From assembly GCF_031845375.1 (NCBI RefSeq), contig NZ_JAVREK010000009.1, forward strand, positions 1 to 64,000: 64,000 nt of DNA, read 5' to 3'. The notes beneath the pieces were generated by a model, which had not been told where the DNA came from, did not search any database, and saw only the letters and a program-made list of their open reading frames with translations. Positions 16,496-25,511 of the stretch are shown here, one piece after another (within the stretch, counting starts at the first letter, position 1; each line of letters begins with the position of its first letter). Made by a program: the position numbers and the translations under genes. This DNA comes from Streptomonospora wellingtoniae (lineage in GTDB: Bacteria; Actinomycetota; Actinomycetes; Streptosporangiales; Streptosporangiaceae).

Positions 16496-18652
16496 ATGGC
16501 GGACCAGTCGGCCCACTCCGCGGACCGCGCTGCGCAGCGCGCGCCCGGCTCCGCAGTGCGGCGTGCGGTGCCGGAACTCGGCCGGCGCGTCCGCTCCGGC
16601 GCCTCGGGACTGACCGTCGTGCTGATGGCGACCGCGCTCATCAGCACCGCGTTCGGCGTCGGCGCCATGGGCCGCGCCGACGAGGTCTCCGACGGCGCCG
16701 CCTGGCTGTGGAACAGCCCCACCGGCGAGGTCACCCGCGTCAACGGCAACAACGCCGAGGTCGACCTCGTCACCTCACTGCCCGACTCCAAGGGCGGCGA
16801 CGTCCGAGTCACCCAGAACGACGACTACCTGCTGCTGCACGACCCCGCCACCGGCAAGGTCACCTCGGTCGACCTGCGCGAGATGGGCTTCTCCGGCGCG
16901 CTCCAACTGGGCGAGAGCGGCGACTTCGGACTCGTCCTCGGCAAGCGCACCGCGGTCGTCATCGACCGCGCCGGCGGCGAGATCAAGGCGGTGGACCCCG
17001 CCACCCTCCAGCCCACCGGGGCCTCACTGCAGATCCCCGGCCCCCTGGTCGGCGGCGCCTTCGACGACACCGACACGCTGTGGCTGGGGGTACCCACCCA
17101 GGGCACGGCCGTGGGGATCCGGGTGGAGGGCGAGGACGCCGCCATCTCCCAGACCGTGTCCGTGGCCGACCCGGGATCCGACATCGCCATGACGGTCCTC
17201 GACGACGGTGCGCTCGCGGTCGACCGCACCGGCAAGCGCCTGGTCGCGGCACGCAACGGCGAGGACCCGCGGCTGGTCTCCTCGCCGGTGCCGCTCAAGG
17301 GCGCCGTGCTGCCGCCGCGCACCCGCGGCGAGACCGCCGCGGTCACCGTCCCCGGTTCGGGCCGCATCGTCACCGTCGCCGACGCCGGGGGCACGCCCCG
17401 CCTCGGCCATTTCGCGGTGCGCCACAAGGGCGGGGGTACCGCGGTGCCGTTCGGCGGACGCGTCTACGTGCCCTTCGAGGGCGAGGGCGCCGTGCGCGTC
17501 TTCACGCCCGAGGGCAAGGAGCTCAACCCCGTCCGCCTGCCCGGAGCCGAGGGGCCGCTGGAGGTCGAGGCGCGCGAAGGGCACCTGTTCGTCAACGCCC
17601 CCGACGCCGGCGTGGCGGCCGTCGTCGACCCCTCGGGCAAGGCCAGCGTCATCGACAAGACCCAGCCGCCGCCTGGCAAGGGCCAGGGCCCCGGCGGCAT
17701 CGCGGCCTCGGCCGACGGCGCCACGCCCGGAGCCCAGGGCCCGCCCGCACCCGACGGCGGGGAGCCCGGTGACGCGCCCGGCACCCCGCCACCCTCCGGC
17801 ACCGGCGACGACGAGGAACGCGACGAGCCCGAGAGCACCGACGCCCCCGGTGCGCCCACTCCCGTGACGGCCGAAGCCGGCGACGGAGCGGTGACCCTGT
17901 CGTGGCCGAAGGCCTACTCGCCCGACGCACCCGTGCAGACCTACACGGTCACCTGGAAAGGCGGCAGTACCACCCTCGACGGCTCGGCCCGCAGCGCCGA
18001 GATCGACGGCCTGGACAACGGCACCGCCTACCGCTTCCGTGTCCGGGCCGCCAACGAGCACGGCACCGGCCCCGCCGCCCAGACCGAGGAGGTCACCCCG
18101 GGCCCCGGCGCCCTGAGCGCGCCGGCGGATGTCGGCGCCGAGGCCACCGGAAGCGACACCGCCACGGTCTCCTGGCAGGCGGTCGACGGCGCCGCCGACT
18201 ACGTCGTCACCGCCGACCGGGAGGGCGTCTCCGACCGCACGTCAACCCGCACTTCCGTGGACTTCTCCGGTCTGGAGCCCGGCGCGACCTACACGTTCAC
18301 CGTGACGCCCCGCACCGACGGCGGCGTCAGCGGCGAGCCCGCCACTAGCGAGCCGATCACCATGCCGGAGCTGGAGCTCGGGGCGCCCGCCAGCGTCACG
18401 TTCGAGACCGCGGCCGACGCGGTGACGGTCGACTGGAGCGCGGTGGAGGGCGCGGCCGAGTACCGCATCACCCCCGGCGGCGACGGCGCCGCCGCGCTGC
18501 CGGAGGCCACGGCCTCGCAGACCACCTACACCTACCGGCCGCGCGGCGCCGGGCGCTGCTACTCCTTCACCGTGCTGGCGATCGGCCCCGGCGGCACCGC
18601 CGCCGAGTCCTCGACCACCAGCGACGCCCGATGCGCGCAGGACTTCAACTGA
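16496..18652 (+). CDS. Membrane-anchored beta-propeller protein with three FN3 domains (718 aa)
   Basis: Predicted single-pass membrane protein. Cytoplasmic head of about 37 residues, one membrane helix at 38-58, then an extracellular YncE/NHL-like propeller region to about residue 390 with repeated segments such as VTRVNGNNAEV, GKVTSVDLREM and GAVRVFTPEGKEL. A Pro/Gly/Asp-rich linker (about 390-455) leads to three fibronectin type III domains (VTLSWPKAYS, ATVSWQAVDG, VTVDWSAVEG). No enzyme motif. The ATG has AAAGAGAG upstream. Proteins of this architecture occur beside WXG100/EccC genes in actinomycetes. A scaffold or adhesin at the cell surface is inference. Confidence 0.8.
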   Translation: MADQSAHSADRAAQRAPGSAVRRAVPELGRRVRSGASGLTVVLMATALISTAFGVGAMGRADEVSDGAAWLWNSPTGEVTRVNGNNAEVDLVTSLPDSKGGDVRVTQNDDYLLLHDPATGKVTSVDLREMGFSGALQLGESGDFGLVLGKRTAVVIDRAGGEIKAVDPATLQPTGASLQIPGPLVGGAFDDTDTLWLGVPTQGTAVGIRVEGEDAAISQTVSVADPGSDIAMTVLDDGALAVDRTGKRLVAARNGEDPRLVSSPVPLKGAVLPPRTRGETAAVTVPGSGRIVTVADAGGTPRLGHFAVRHKGGGTAVPFGGRVYVPFEGEGAVRVFTPEGKELNPVRLPGAEGPLEVEAREGHLFVNAPDAGVAAVVDPSGKASVIDKTQPPPGKGQGPGGIAASADGATPGAQGPPAPDGGEPGDAPGTPPPSGTGDDEERDEPESTDAPGAPTPVTAEAGDGAVTLSWPKAYSPDAPVQTYTVTWKGGSTTLDGSARSAEIDGLDNGTAYRFRVRAANEHGTGPAAQTEEVTPGPGALSAPADVGAEATGSDTATVSWQAVDGAADYVVTADREGVSDRTSTRTSVDFSGLEPGATYTFTVTPRTDGGVSGEPATSEPITMPELELGAPASVTFETAADAVTVDWSAVEGAAEYRITPGGDGAAALPEATASQTTYTYRPRGAGRCYSFTVLAIGPGGTAAESSTTSDARCAQDFN

Positions 18653-18684
18653 TGGGCCGCACGACAGAGGCGGAGGGAGCGGAC

Positions 18685-19134
18685 GTGGCGAACACGCGAC
18701 GATCCGGGCGGGCCTGGTTCACCGGGGCGGGCGCGGTGGCGGCGGCCGCCGCGACGCTGGTCCTGTCCTCGGCCACCGTCGCCGAGGGCGCCGACCCGGC
18801 GCAGGTGTGCTCGGACGGTGCCGGAGCCCAGGGCAGCGAGTACACGCAGCCCGCCAACCAGAAGGCGATCCCCGGCGGGCAGGGCACCCTGTACCTGTAC
18901 TACGACCCCGCCACCGGCATCAACTGCGCGATCACCATGGGCGCGGTGTCGGGGAGCACCTACATGGACGTCGGGCTCCGGCGGCACGGCGCAGGCCAGG
19001 GATATTGGGACTCGGGAACCTTCTCCGACTACGCGGGGCCGGAATACGTCAGCGCGAAGGGCATCTGCGTCGACTTCACCGGTGCCGTGGGCGACCGGTC
19101 GGCGACCGTGACCAACACCAACTGCGGCGAGTGA
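18685..19134 (+). CDS. SapA-like secreted small protein (149 aa)
   Basis: Secreted protein of about 120 residues after a Sec/Tat-type signal (two Arg before AWFTGAGAVAAAAATLVLSS). The mature part has four Cys and the segments GTLYLYYDPATGINC and YAGPEYVSAKGICV, which resemble the spore-associated protein SapA family of streptomycetes. Function of SapA is unknown beyond association with spores. The GTG is preferred because GGAGGGA lies six bases upstream; an ATG overlapping the stop of the FN3 gene (TGATG) is an alternative that would add 11 residues. It is likely co-transcribed with the FN3/propeller gene. Confidence 0.7.
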   Translation: MANTRRSGRAWFTGAGAVAAAAATLVLSSATVAEGADPAQVCSDGAGAQGSEYTQPANQKAIPGGQGTLYLYYDPATGINCAITMGAVSGSTYMDVGLRRHGAGQGYWDSGTFSDYAGPEYVSAKGICVDFTGAVGDRSATVTNTNCGE

Positions 19135-19313
19135 GAGCACGACGGCGCCTGCGGTCGGGCACCCGGCGCCGCGCCCCGCGGCGGCTCCGCTCCGGGGCGG
19201 GACCGGTATAGGGTTCCAGGCGTGATCGCCGCGCCCCGGGCAGCGGTCCCGCCGCGGGGGCGGGGGAGGGGCGGGGTACCGACCGCCCGCAGCCAGTGTG
19301 GAGGAGCATCCGG

Positions 19314-19775
19314 ATGAGCCCGTCGACCGCCACCAACACCCGCGTCACCCGCGAGGAGTTGCACGACTTCGTCCGGCCCCGCCACCGCGCGATCCTGATC
19401 ACCCGCCGCGCCGGCGGCGAGCCGCAGGCCTCGCCGGTGACCTGCGGACTCGACGGCGCGGGGCGCATCGTCGTCTCGACCTACCCCGAGCGCGCCAAGA
19501 CCCGCAACGCCGCGCGCGACCCGCGGGTGAGCGTGCTGGTGCTCTCCGAGGACTTCGACGGCCCCTGGGTGCAGGTCGACGGCAGCGCCGAGGTCCTCGA
19601 CGGCGAGGACGCCGTGGAACCGCTCGTCGAGTACTTCCGGGTGATCTCCGGCGAGCACCCCGACTGGGAGGAGTACCGCGACGCCATGCGCAGGCAGGGC
19701 AAGTCGCTGGTGCGCGTGACCCCCGAGCGCTGGGGCCCGGTGGCCACCGGCGGGTTCCCGGCCCGGCTGGCCTGA
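19314..19775 (+). CDS. PPOX-class F420-dependent oxidoreductase (153 aa)
   Basis: Small split-barrel flavin/deazaflavin-binding protein of the pyridoxamine-oxidase-like group common in actinomycetes. Typical segments: ILITRRAGGEPQASPVTC at the N-terminal strand, RIVVSTYPERAKTRNAARDP, and a C-terminal LVRVTPERWGPV. Members reduce diverse substrates with F420H2; the substrate here is not predictable. The ATG has GGAGGAG seven bases upstream. Its 3' end converges on eccC with only 37 bases between. Confidence 0.87.
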   Translation: MSPSTATNTRVTREELHDFVRPRHRAILITRRAGGEPQASPVTCGLDGAGRIVVSTYPERAKTRNAARDPRVSVLVLSEDFDGPWVQVDGSAEVLDGEDAVEPLVEYFRVISGEHPDWEEYRDAMRRQGKSLVRVTPERWGPVATGGFPARLA

Positions 19776-19812
19776 GCACCGGGCCGGGGCGGTCCGCCGC
19801 CCCGGCCCGCGG

Positions 19813-22800
19813 CTACTCGGGCGGCTCGGACCAGGCCACCTGCACCTGCTCGGGCGGTCGGCCCCGGCGGGCGATCAGGGCGCGGCCCTGCGGCAGGCGG
19901 CGCGAGGCCACACCATTGGCGATGCGCCCCTCCATCCGGTCCCCGGAGAACAGCACGCCCGGGGTGGCCATGTCGCTCAGCGTCTGCGCGACGGGCTCGT
20001 ACACCGCCCGCGAGCTGCCGCCGGTGCGGCGCGCGGTGACCAGGTGCAGGCCCAGGTCGGCGCCCTGGGTCAGGAACTCCGCCAGCGGCGCCAGCGGGTT
20101 GTTGCGCCCGGCGACGAGGTCGAGGTCGTCGACCACCACGTACAGCTCCAGGCCCTTCCACCAGCTGCGCTCGCGCAGCTGGCGCGGCGTGACGTCGGGG
20201 CCGGGAAGCCGTTCGCGTACGGAGGAGGCCAGTTCGGCGGCCACCGCCTTGGTGTGCTCGGGGCCGGTGCTGTAGGCCAGCAGGTGGTCTTCGCCCACCA
20301 GCCCCAGGTGGGCGCGGCGGTAGTCGACCAGCACGACGCCCACCTCGCTGGCCGGGCGGGCGATGATCTGCCGCAGCAGGGCGCGCAGCAGCGTGCTCTT
20401 GCCCGTCTGCGGGTCGCCGAAGACCACCAGGTGGGGGTCCTCGTCCTGCCGGTACACCGCCGGGGCGAGGTCGCGCTCGCCCATACCCAGCACCAGGCCG
20501 GGCCCGCTGTGGGCCGGCAGCAGCTCGTCGAGGCCGACGCCGGCGGGCAGGACGCGAACCGGGGGGACCGCCCGCCGCCGCGGCCACCGGTCGGCGATGC
20601 GGGCGATCGCGTCGCGCACGCCCTCGCCGAGGTCGGCGTCCTCCTCCGAGCCGTCCAACCGCGGCAGCGCCACCTGCAGGACGCTCTCGTCGGCGCGCAG
20701 CGCCCGCCCGGGGACCTCCTTGGGCAGCTGCTCGGCCTGCTTGCGCCCGATCTGGGAGTCGAAGGGGTCGGACAGGCGCAGCTCCAGGCGCCCGCCGAAC
20801 AGCGCCTGCAGCTTCGTGCGGATCTGGGAGTTGGCGGCGCCGGTCACGACGGTGTGCACGCCCAGCGACGGCCCGCGCGAGACGACGTCGGTGAGGATGT
20901 CGTCGGCGTCCTCGACGGCTTCGCGGACCCCCGCCCAGCCGTCGACGAGCAGGAAGACGTCGGCGAAGATCCCCTCGGGCACCGAGCCGTCGGCGCGGCC
21001 GCGGCGCAGCGCGGCGGGGGAGTCGATCCGGGACCTGCGGAACACGCGCTCGCGCTGGTCCATCAGGTTGCGCAGGTCGGCCAGCACCCGGTGCACGCGC
21101 TCGGGGTCGGAGCGCCCTGCCACGCCCGCGACGTGCGGCAGGTCCTCGAACGGGGCCAGAGAGCCGCCGCCGAAGTCGATGGCATAGACCGCGATGCGGC
21201 CGGGCGGGTAGCGCCAGGCCAGGCTCGCGATCATGGTGCGGATCAGGGTGGACTTGCCCGACTGCGGGCCGCCGAGCACGATGATGTTGCTGGCGCCGCC
21301 GGTGAAGTCCAGCGCAGCGGCCTCCTGGCGCTGCTCGCGGGGGATGTCGGTGAGCCCCACGATCGCCGCGGCCTCGGCCGGGTCGGGCTCGACGGGACTG
21401 CCGTCGGGGGCGGTGGCCTCCTCGTCCAGCCGCCTCAGCAGCTCGTCCAGCGAAACGCGCTCGGGCAGAGGAGGCAGCCACACCGGACGCACCGGCGCCG
21501 CATTCGCCTCCACGAGCCGCCGGATGGCCACCTGCAGCGTGCTGGGCGCCTGGCCGCCGTCCGGCTCCGCCGCGGCGGAGTCCTCCTCGTCCGCGGCCGG
21601 GCTCCGCCCCAGCAGCCCGTCGAGGCCGTTGAACGAGATCAGCGGCAGCACCGGGGCGTCCTCGCCGGAGTCCTCCGCCGGAGGCGCGTAGGGCTGGGAG
21701 ACCATCGCCGCCTTGAACCGCTCGAACACCGAGGTGTCGACCTTCAGGTATCCCGACCCGGGTTCGGGCGGCAGGTGGTAGGCGTCGCCCACCCCGATCG
21801 CCTCGCGGCTCTCCCCCTCGGAGAACGTGCGCAGCCCGATCCGGTAGGACAGGTGCGACTCCAGCCCCTTGATCTTGCCGGAGTCCAGGCGCTGGGTGGC
21901 CAGCAGCAGGTGCACGCCGATGGAGCGGCCGATGCGGCCGATGGCCACGAACAGCTCGGCGAAGTCGGGGTGGGCGGTCAGCAGCTCTGAGAACTCGTCG
22001 ATGATGACGAGCAGGTGCGGCAGCGGCTCCAGATCGGGACGCTGTCCGGCGCGCAGCGTCTCGTAGGCGTGCAGGTTGGGCAGGTTGCCGACATCCTTGA
22101 GGATCTGCTGGCGCCGCATCAGCTCGCCGAACATGGCCTCGCGAAACCGCAGCACCAGGCTGTCGTCGTCGGCGAGGTTGGTGACCAGCCCGGCACTGTG
22201 CGGCAGCGCGTCGGTGTCGGCGAAGGTGGCGCCGCCCTTGAAGTCGACGAGCAGCAGCGCCAGGTGCTCCGGCGGATGGCCGATGACCAGCGATGCCACC
22301 AGCGTGCGCAGCATCTCCGACTTGCCCGAGCCGGTGGCCCCCACGACCAGGCCGTGCGGGCCCATGCCGCCGAACGCCGACTCCTTGAGGTCCAGCAGCA
22401 CCGTGGAGCCCGAGGGGCCCACGCCGATGGGCACCCGCAGGAAGTCGCCGGCGCTGCGCGGCCGCCAGGTCGAGCGCGGATCCAGCTGGGCGACGTCGGG
22501 GACCCCCAGGACGGCGCCCAAACCGACCGTGGAGTGCAGCGCGTCGCCGCTGTCGGCAGCCGCCAGCCGCATCGGCGACAAAATGCGGCCCAGCGTGGTC
22601 AGTTGGGCGACGTCGGCCCGGTCGGCCCGGCCCTCCAGCGGCGTACCCGCGGCGGGCGGGCCGGGTGCCCCGGCGGCCTCCGGCTGCTGCGCCGCCTCCG
22701 ACGCGTCCTCGGCCAGTCGGCCGTCGGCGTCGACCCGCAGCCGCAGGTCGACCGTTCCCGGTTCCTCGCGCCGGTCGCCGACCAGCACGATCAGGTGGAT

Positions 22801-23847
22801 CCCGATGTCGGCGAGCGAGGCGACGGGGGGTTCGGCCGACAGCCCCGACAGCGTGGACTGGAACTCGCCGTCGACGACGACCACCAGCCGCTGGGTGCCC
22901 GGACCCGGCGGGAGGTTGCGCCGCCGCTGCATGTCGATGGTGCGCTGCTCGATCTCGGCCGAGAGCAGCTCGGTCATCTCCACGGTGTTGGAGGTGACCA
23001 GCCGGGCCGGCAGCGGACCGTCGCGGCCGCCGTCGAAGGCGCCGTGCGGCAGCCACTTCAGCCAGTCCCACTCGGCCAGCAGCCGCGAGTGGCGCACCAC
23101 GCCCACCCGCACGTCCTCGGGCGCGCAGAACGTCGCCAGCTGCGCGACCATCGCCCGGGCGGCGGCCCGGCCCGCCGCGCGGTCGCCGACGAGGGAGACC
23201 ACGCCGTGCTCGCCGAGCGGGACCACCAGCGGCTGCTCGGACACGTGGGCGTAGAGGTCGACGATCTGCTCGGCGATGCCCTGGCACACCGGGTCGTAGG
23301 CCACCAGGGGGTTGGAGGTGTCGATGTTCAGGTTCAGCCGCCGGGCCAGCGGCCGGGTGCCCTGGCCCACCCGCAGGTGCAGGAAGTCGGGGTCGGAGGC
23401 GCGGCGCTCCCAGCGGCGCTGGGTCTGGCGGGCGGGCTCGGTCAGCAGGTGGGGCGCGGGATGCCGGAAGGCGGCCGCCCGGCGCTGGATGCCGGCGACC
23501 TCCCGCACGGTCCCGCGCAGGTGGTCCAGGTAGTCCAGGTAGCGCTCGCGCTGCTCGCGGATGCGCTTGCGCGGGCCGTTGTGCTGGGAGATGAACATGA
23601 TGACGCCCACCGCCACGCTGGCCAGCATGATCATCACGCCGGCCACCGCGTACAGCGGCCGGTTGCCGAAGGTGATCGTCATCAGCAGCGAGCCCGACCC
23701 GGTGATGATCGGCATCATGATCATCGCCGAGGAGCTGGTGGCGGGCGGGTTCTCCGGCAGCTGCGGTGGAGTGGCGATGACCAGCGGGGACTCACCGGGA
23801 TCGGGGACCGCATGGCGGGCGGGCCGGTGAATCAGCGTCGTCGACAC
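19813..23847 (-). CDS. eccC: Type VII secretion FtsK/SpoIIIE ATPase EccC, single-chain (1344 aa)
   Basis: Motor ATPase of ESX/type VII secretion, combining the EccCa and EccCb halves. Two membrane helices lie near residues 40-85 (IITGSGSLLMTITFG, GVMIMLASVAVGVIMF). Three FtsK-type domains follow. Their Walker A motifs are GATGSGKSEM (~residue 500), GGPQSGKSTL (~860) and GDPQTGKSTLL (~1142); IDEFSELL in D1 and VVVDDLDLV in D3 mark the Walker B regions. Total length equals the sum of the mycobacterial halves. The GTG start has AAGGGG five bases upstream; the frame is open further upstream but overlaps eccD. It diverges from eccD. Confidence 0.95.
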   Translation of the reverse strand: MSTTLIHRPARHAVPDPGESPLVIATPPQLPENPPATSSSAMIMMPIITGSGSLLMTITFGNRPLYAVAGVMIMLASVAVGVIMFISQHNGPRKRIREQRERYLDYLDHLRGTVREVAGIQRRAAAFRHPAPHLLTEPARQTQRRWERRASDPDFLHLRVGQGTRPLARRLNLNIDTSNPLVAYDPVCQGIAEQIVDLYAHVSEQPLVVPLGEHGVVSLVGDRAAGRAAARAMVAQLATFCAPEDVRVGVVRHSRLLAEWDWLKWLPHGAFDGGRDGPLPARLVTSNTVEMTELLSAEIEQRTIDMQRRRNLPPGPGTQRLVVVVDGEFQSTLSGLSAEPPVASLADIGIHLIVLVGDRREEPGTVDLRLRVDADGRLAEDASEAAQQPEAAGAPGPPAAGTPLEGRADRADVAQLTTLGRILSPMRLAAADSGDALHSTVGLGAVLGVPDVAQLDPRSTWRPRSAGDFLRVPIGVGPSGSTVLLDLKESAFGGMGPHGLVVGATGSGKSEMLRTLVASLVIGHPPEHLALLLVDFKGGATFADTDALPHSAGLVTNLADDDSLVLRFREAMFGELMRRQQILKDVGNLPNLHAYETLRAGQRPDLEPLPHLLVIIDEFSELLTAHPDFAELFVAIGRIGRSIGVHLLLATQRLDSGKIKGLESHLSYRIGLRTFSEGESREAIGVGDAYHLPPEPGSGYLKVDTSVFERFKAAMVSQPYAPPAEDSGEDAPVLPLISFNGLDGLLGRSPAADEEDSAAAEPDGGQAPSTLQVAIRRLVEANAAPVRPVWLPPLPERVSLDELLRRLDEEATAPDGSPVEPDPAEAAAIVGLTDIPREQRQEAAALDFTGGASNIIVLGGPQSGKSTLIRTMIASLAWRYPPGRIAVYAIDFGGGSLAPFEDLPHVAGVAGRSDPERVHRVLADLRNLMDQRERVFRRSRIDSPAALRRGRADGSVPEGIFADVFLLVDGWAGVREAVEDADDILTDVVSRGPSLGVHTVVTGAANSQIRTKLQALFGGRLELRLSDPFDSQIGRKQAEQLPKEVPGRALRADESVLQVALPRLDGSEEDADLGEGVRDAIARIADRWPRRRAVPPVRVLPAGVGLDELLPAHSGPGLVLGMGERDLAPAVYRQDEDPHLVVFGDPQTGKSTLLRALLRQIIARPASEVGVVLVDYRRAHLGLVGEDHLLAYSTGPEHTKAVAAELASSVRERLPGPDVTPRQLRERSWWKGLELYVVVDDLDLVAGRNNPLAPLAEFLTQGADLGLHLVTARRTGGSSRAVYEPVAQTLSDMATPGVLFSGDRMEGRIANGVASRRLPQGRALIARRGRPPEQVQVAWSEPPE

Positions 23848-24072
23848 GGCGACCCCTTCTCTACACCCGCCCGAGGCCGGGAGATCGAGTACGAACCAGT
23901 TGCTAACGTGATGATCCCGCGTGGCCGCCGCATCGCACAATCGGACGGCGGCCGGTTGTGGACGGCGCCGCGGCTCGACGGCGGCCCTACGGCGGACAGG
24001 GGCCGCCGGGGTGCGGCCGGACCGCCGGCGATCGGCGCCGCGGGGCCCAGCGGTGCACGAACGGAGGAGCGG

Positions 24073-25422
24073 GTGAGCGGATACTGCCGGGTGACGGTGA
24101 CCGGGCCGCAGCGGTGGGCGGACCTCGCCCTGCCGGGGACGGTCCCGGTGGCGAGCCTGCTGCCGCAGGTGGTGCGGGTGTGCTCGCCGGAGACCGACGG
24201 CCTGGAACCCGCGGGATGGACCCTGACCACGGCCGAAGGAGCCGCGGTGCGCCCCGACCTGACGCTGGAGCACGCCGGGGTCTTGGACGGCGACGTGCTG
24301 CTGCTGCGCCGCGAGACCGCACCCGAGCGCCCTGCCTTCGTCGACGACGTCCGCGGCGCGGTGGAGGACCGGGTCGACGGCGCCGCGCGCATCTGGCGTG
24401 CGCCCGTCGGCCTCGCCTTCGGGCTGGTGCTGGCCGCCGTCGGCCCCTTGCTGCTGGCCGCCGGCATGGCCGCCGTACGCCAGAGCCCGGTCGACCTCGC
24501 CGTCGCCCCGGCCGGGCTGCTGGTGTCGCTGGGCGCCATGTGGCTGGCGGCGCGGCGCTCGATGACCGGCGTCGCCCACACCGTGCTCGCCGCCGCCTGC
24601 GGCTGGGGAGGGCTGACCGCGGCGCTGGCGGCGCTGCAGATGAGCGGGTCGGCGGCGCCGGCGCCCGTGGTGCCGGCCGCCTTCGCCTGCGCCGGCGCGC
24701 TGGCCGCCGCCGCGGCGGGCTGGTGGGTGCACAGCACCGCTCTGCCCTACTTGGCGGCGCTGGGCGTGGCCACGGTCGCGGCCGGCGTCCTGGTCGCGGT
24801 GGGACTGTTCGTCGACGGGGCGCTGGGCACGCGGGTCATGGCCGTGCTGCTCGTGCTGGGTGTGGGCGCCCTGCCGCGGCTTGCGCTGTCGATGGGCGGA
24901 CTGTCGGGCCTGGACTACGAGGTGCGCCATGTCGGCCAGACCGACACGCCCCGCTTCGAGGAGAGCATGGCCAACAGCGACCGGCTGCTTCTGGGCGCGC
25001 TGCTCGGGGCCGTGGCGAGCGCGGTGGCGATGGTGCTGCTGCTGGTCGTGGCCGGCGACGGCCGGGCCGACCTCGTCCTGGCGGCGCTGGTCTCCTTCGT
25101 CCTGCTGATGCGGTCGCGGCTGTTCGACCGGGTCCGCCACGTCCTGCCGCTGCGGGTGGGCGGCGTCGCGGGCCTGTCCGCCGCCGCGGTGGGCGCCGCC
25201 TCCGGCTCGGAGCAGATGCTCGCGCTGCTGCCGGCGGCGGCGCTGGCGGCGGGCGTCGCCGTTGCGGCCCTCAGTTGGGTGGAGCTGGCCGAGGTGCCGC
25301 GCGCCTCGCTGCGCCGGATCCTCAACGGCGTCGAGATCGTGGCGGTCGTGGGACTGTGCGTCGCCACCGCCTGGGCACTGGGCCTCTACACGGCGGTGAC
25401 CTCGATCTCCCTCGGCGGCTGA
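24073..25422 (+). CDS. eccD: Type VII secretion membrane protein EccD (449 aa)
   Basis: Integral membrane component of the ESX channel. Residues 1-85 form a ubiquitin-like (YukD) domain (RVTVTGPQRWADLALP, with LLRRET at its end). A short linker is followed by about eleven hydrophobic helices to the C-terminus, broken by a cytoplasmic loop near VRHVGQTDTPRFEESM. Length and topology match EccD. The GTG has GGAGGAG just upstream. It is transcribed away from eccC with a 225-base shared promoter region. It converges with the minus-strand helical-protein gene, and a 65-bp palindrome lies between them. No eccB, eccE or mycosin gene is nearby. Confidence 0.9.
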   Translation: MSGYCRVTVTGPQRWADLALPGTVPVASLLPQVVRVCSPETDGLEPAGWTLTTAEGAAVRPDLTLEHAGVLDGDVLLLRRETAPERPAFVDDVRGAVEDRVDGAARIWRAPVGLAFGLVLAAVGPLLLAAGMAAVRQSPVDLAVAPAGLLVSLGAMWLAARRSMTGVAHTVLAAACGWGGLTAALAALQMSGSAAPAPVVPAAFACAGALAAAAAGWWVHSTALPYLAALGVATVAAGVLVAVGLFVDGALGTRVMAVLLVLGVGALPRLALSMGGLSGLDYEVRHVGQTDTPRFEESMANSDRLLLGALLGAVASAVAMVLLLVVAGDGRADLVLAALVSFVLLMRSRLFDRVRHVLPLRVGGVAGLSAAAVGAASGSEQMLALLPAAALAAGVAVAALSWVELAEVPRASLRRILNGVEIVAVVGLCVATAWALGLYTAVTSISLGG

Positions 25423-25446
25423 TCCCGCCGGCCGGACTGGCCTTCA

Positions 25447-25511
25447 CCGTCGATCTTGTAGCCAACGTGAGGGAAAGCGATTTCCAGTGACGATGGCTAC
25501 AAGATCGACGG
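25447..25511 (+). repeat. 65-bp palindromic element, copy 3
   Basis: CCGTCGATCTTGTAGC arm and complement, one mismatch (CCAACG against CGATGG), interior GGAAAGCGATTTCC. It lies between the convergent eccD and the 843-aa gene. The right arm encodes the last codons (ATC TTG TAG) of the minus-strand gene. Confidence 0.92.

Noticed and set aside
23848..25140. A 431-residue N-terminal extension of EccC
   Set aside because: It would run antisense through eccD; the GTG with AAGGGG gives the normal EccC start.
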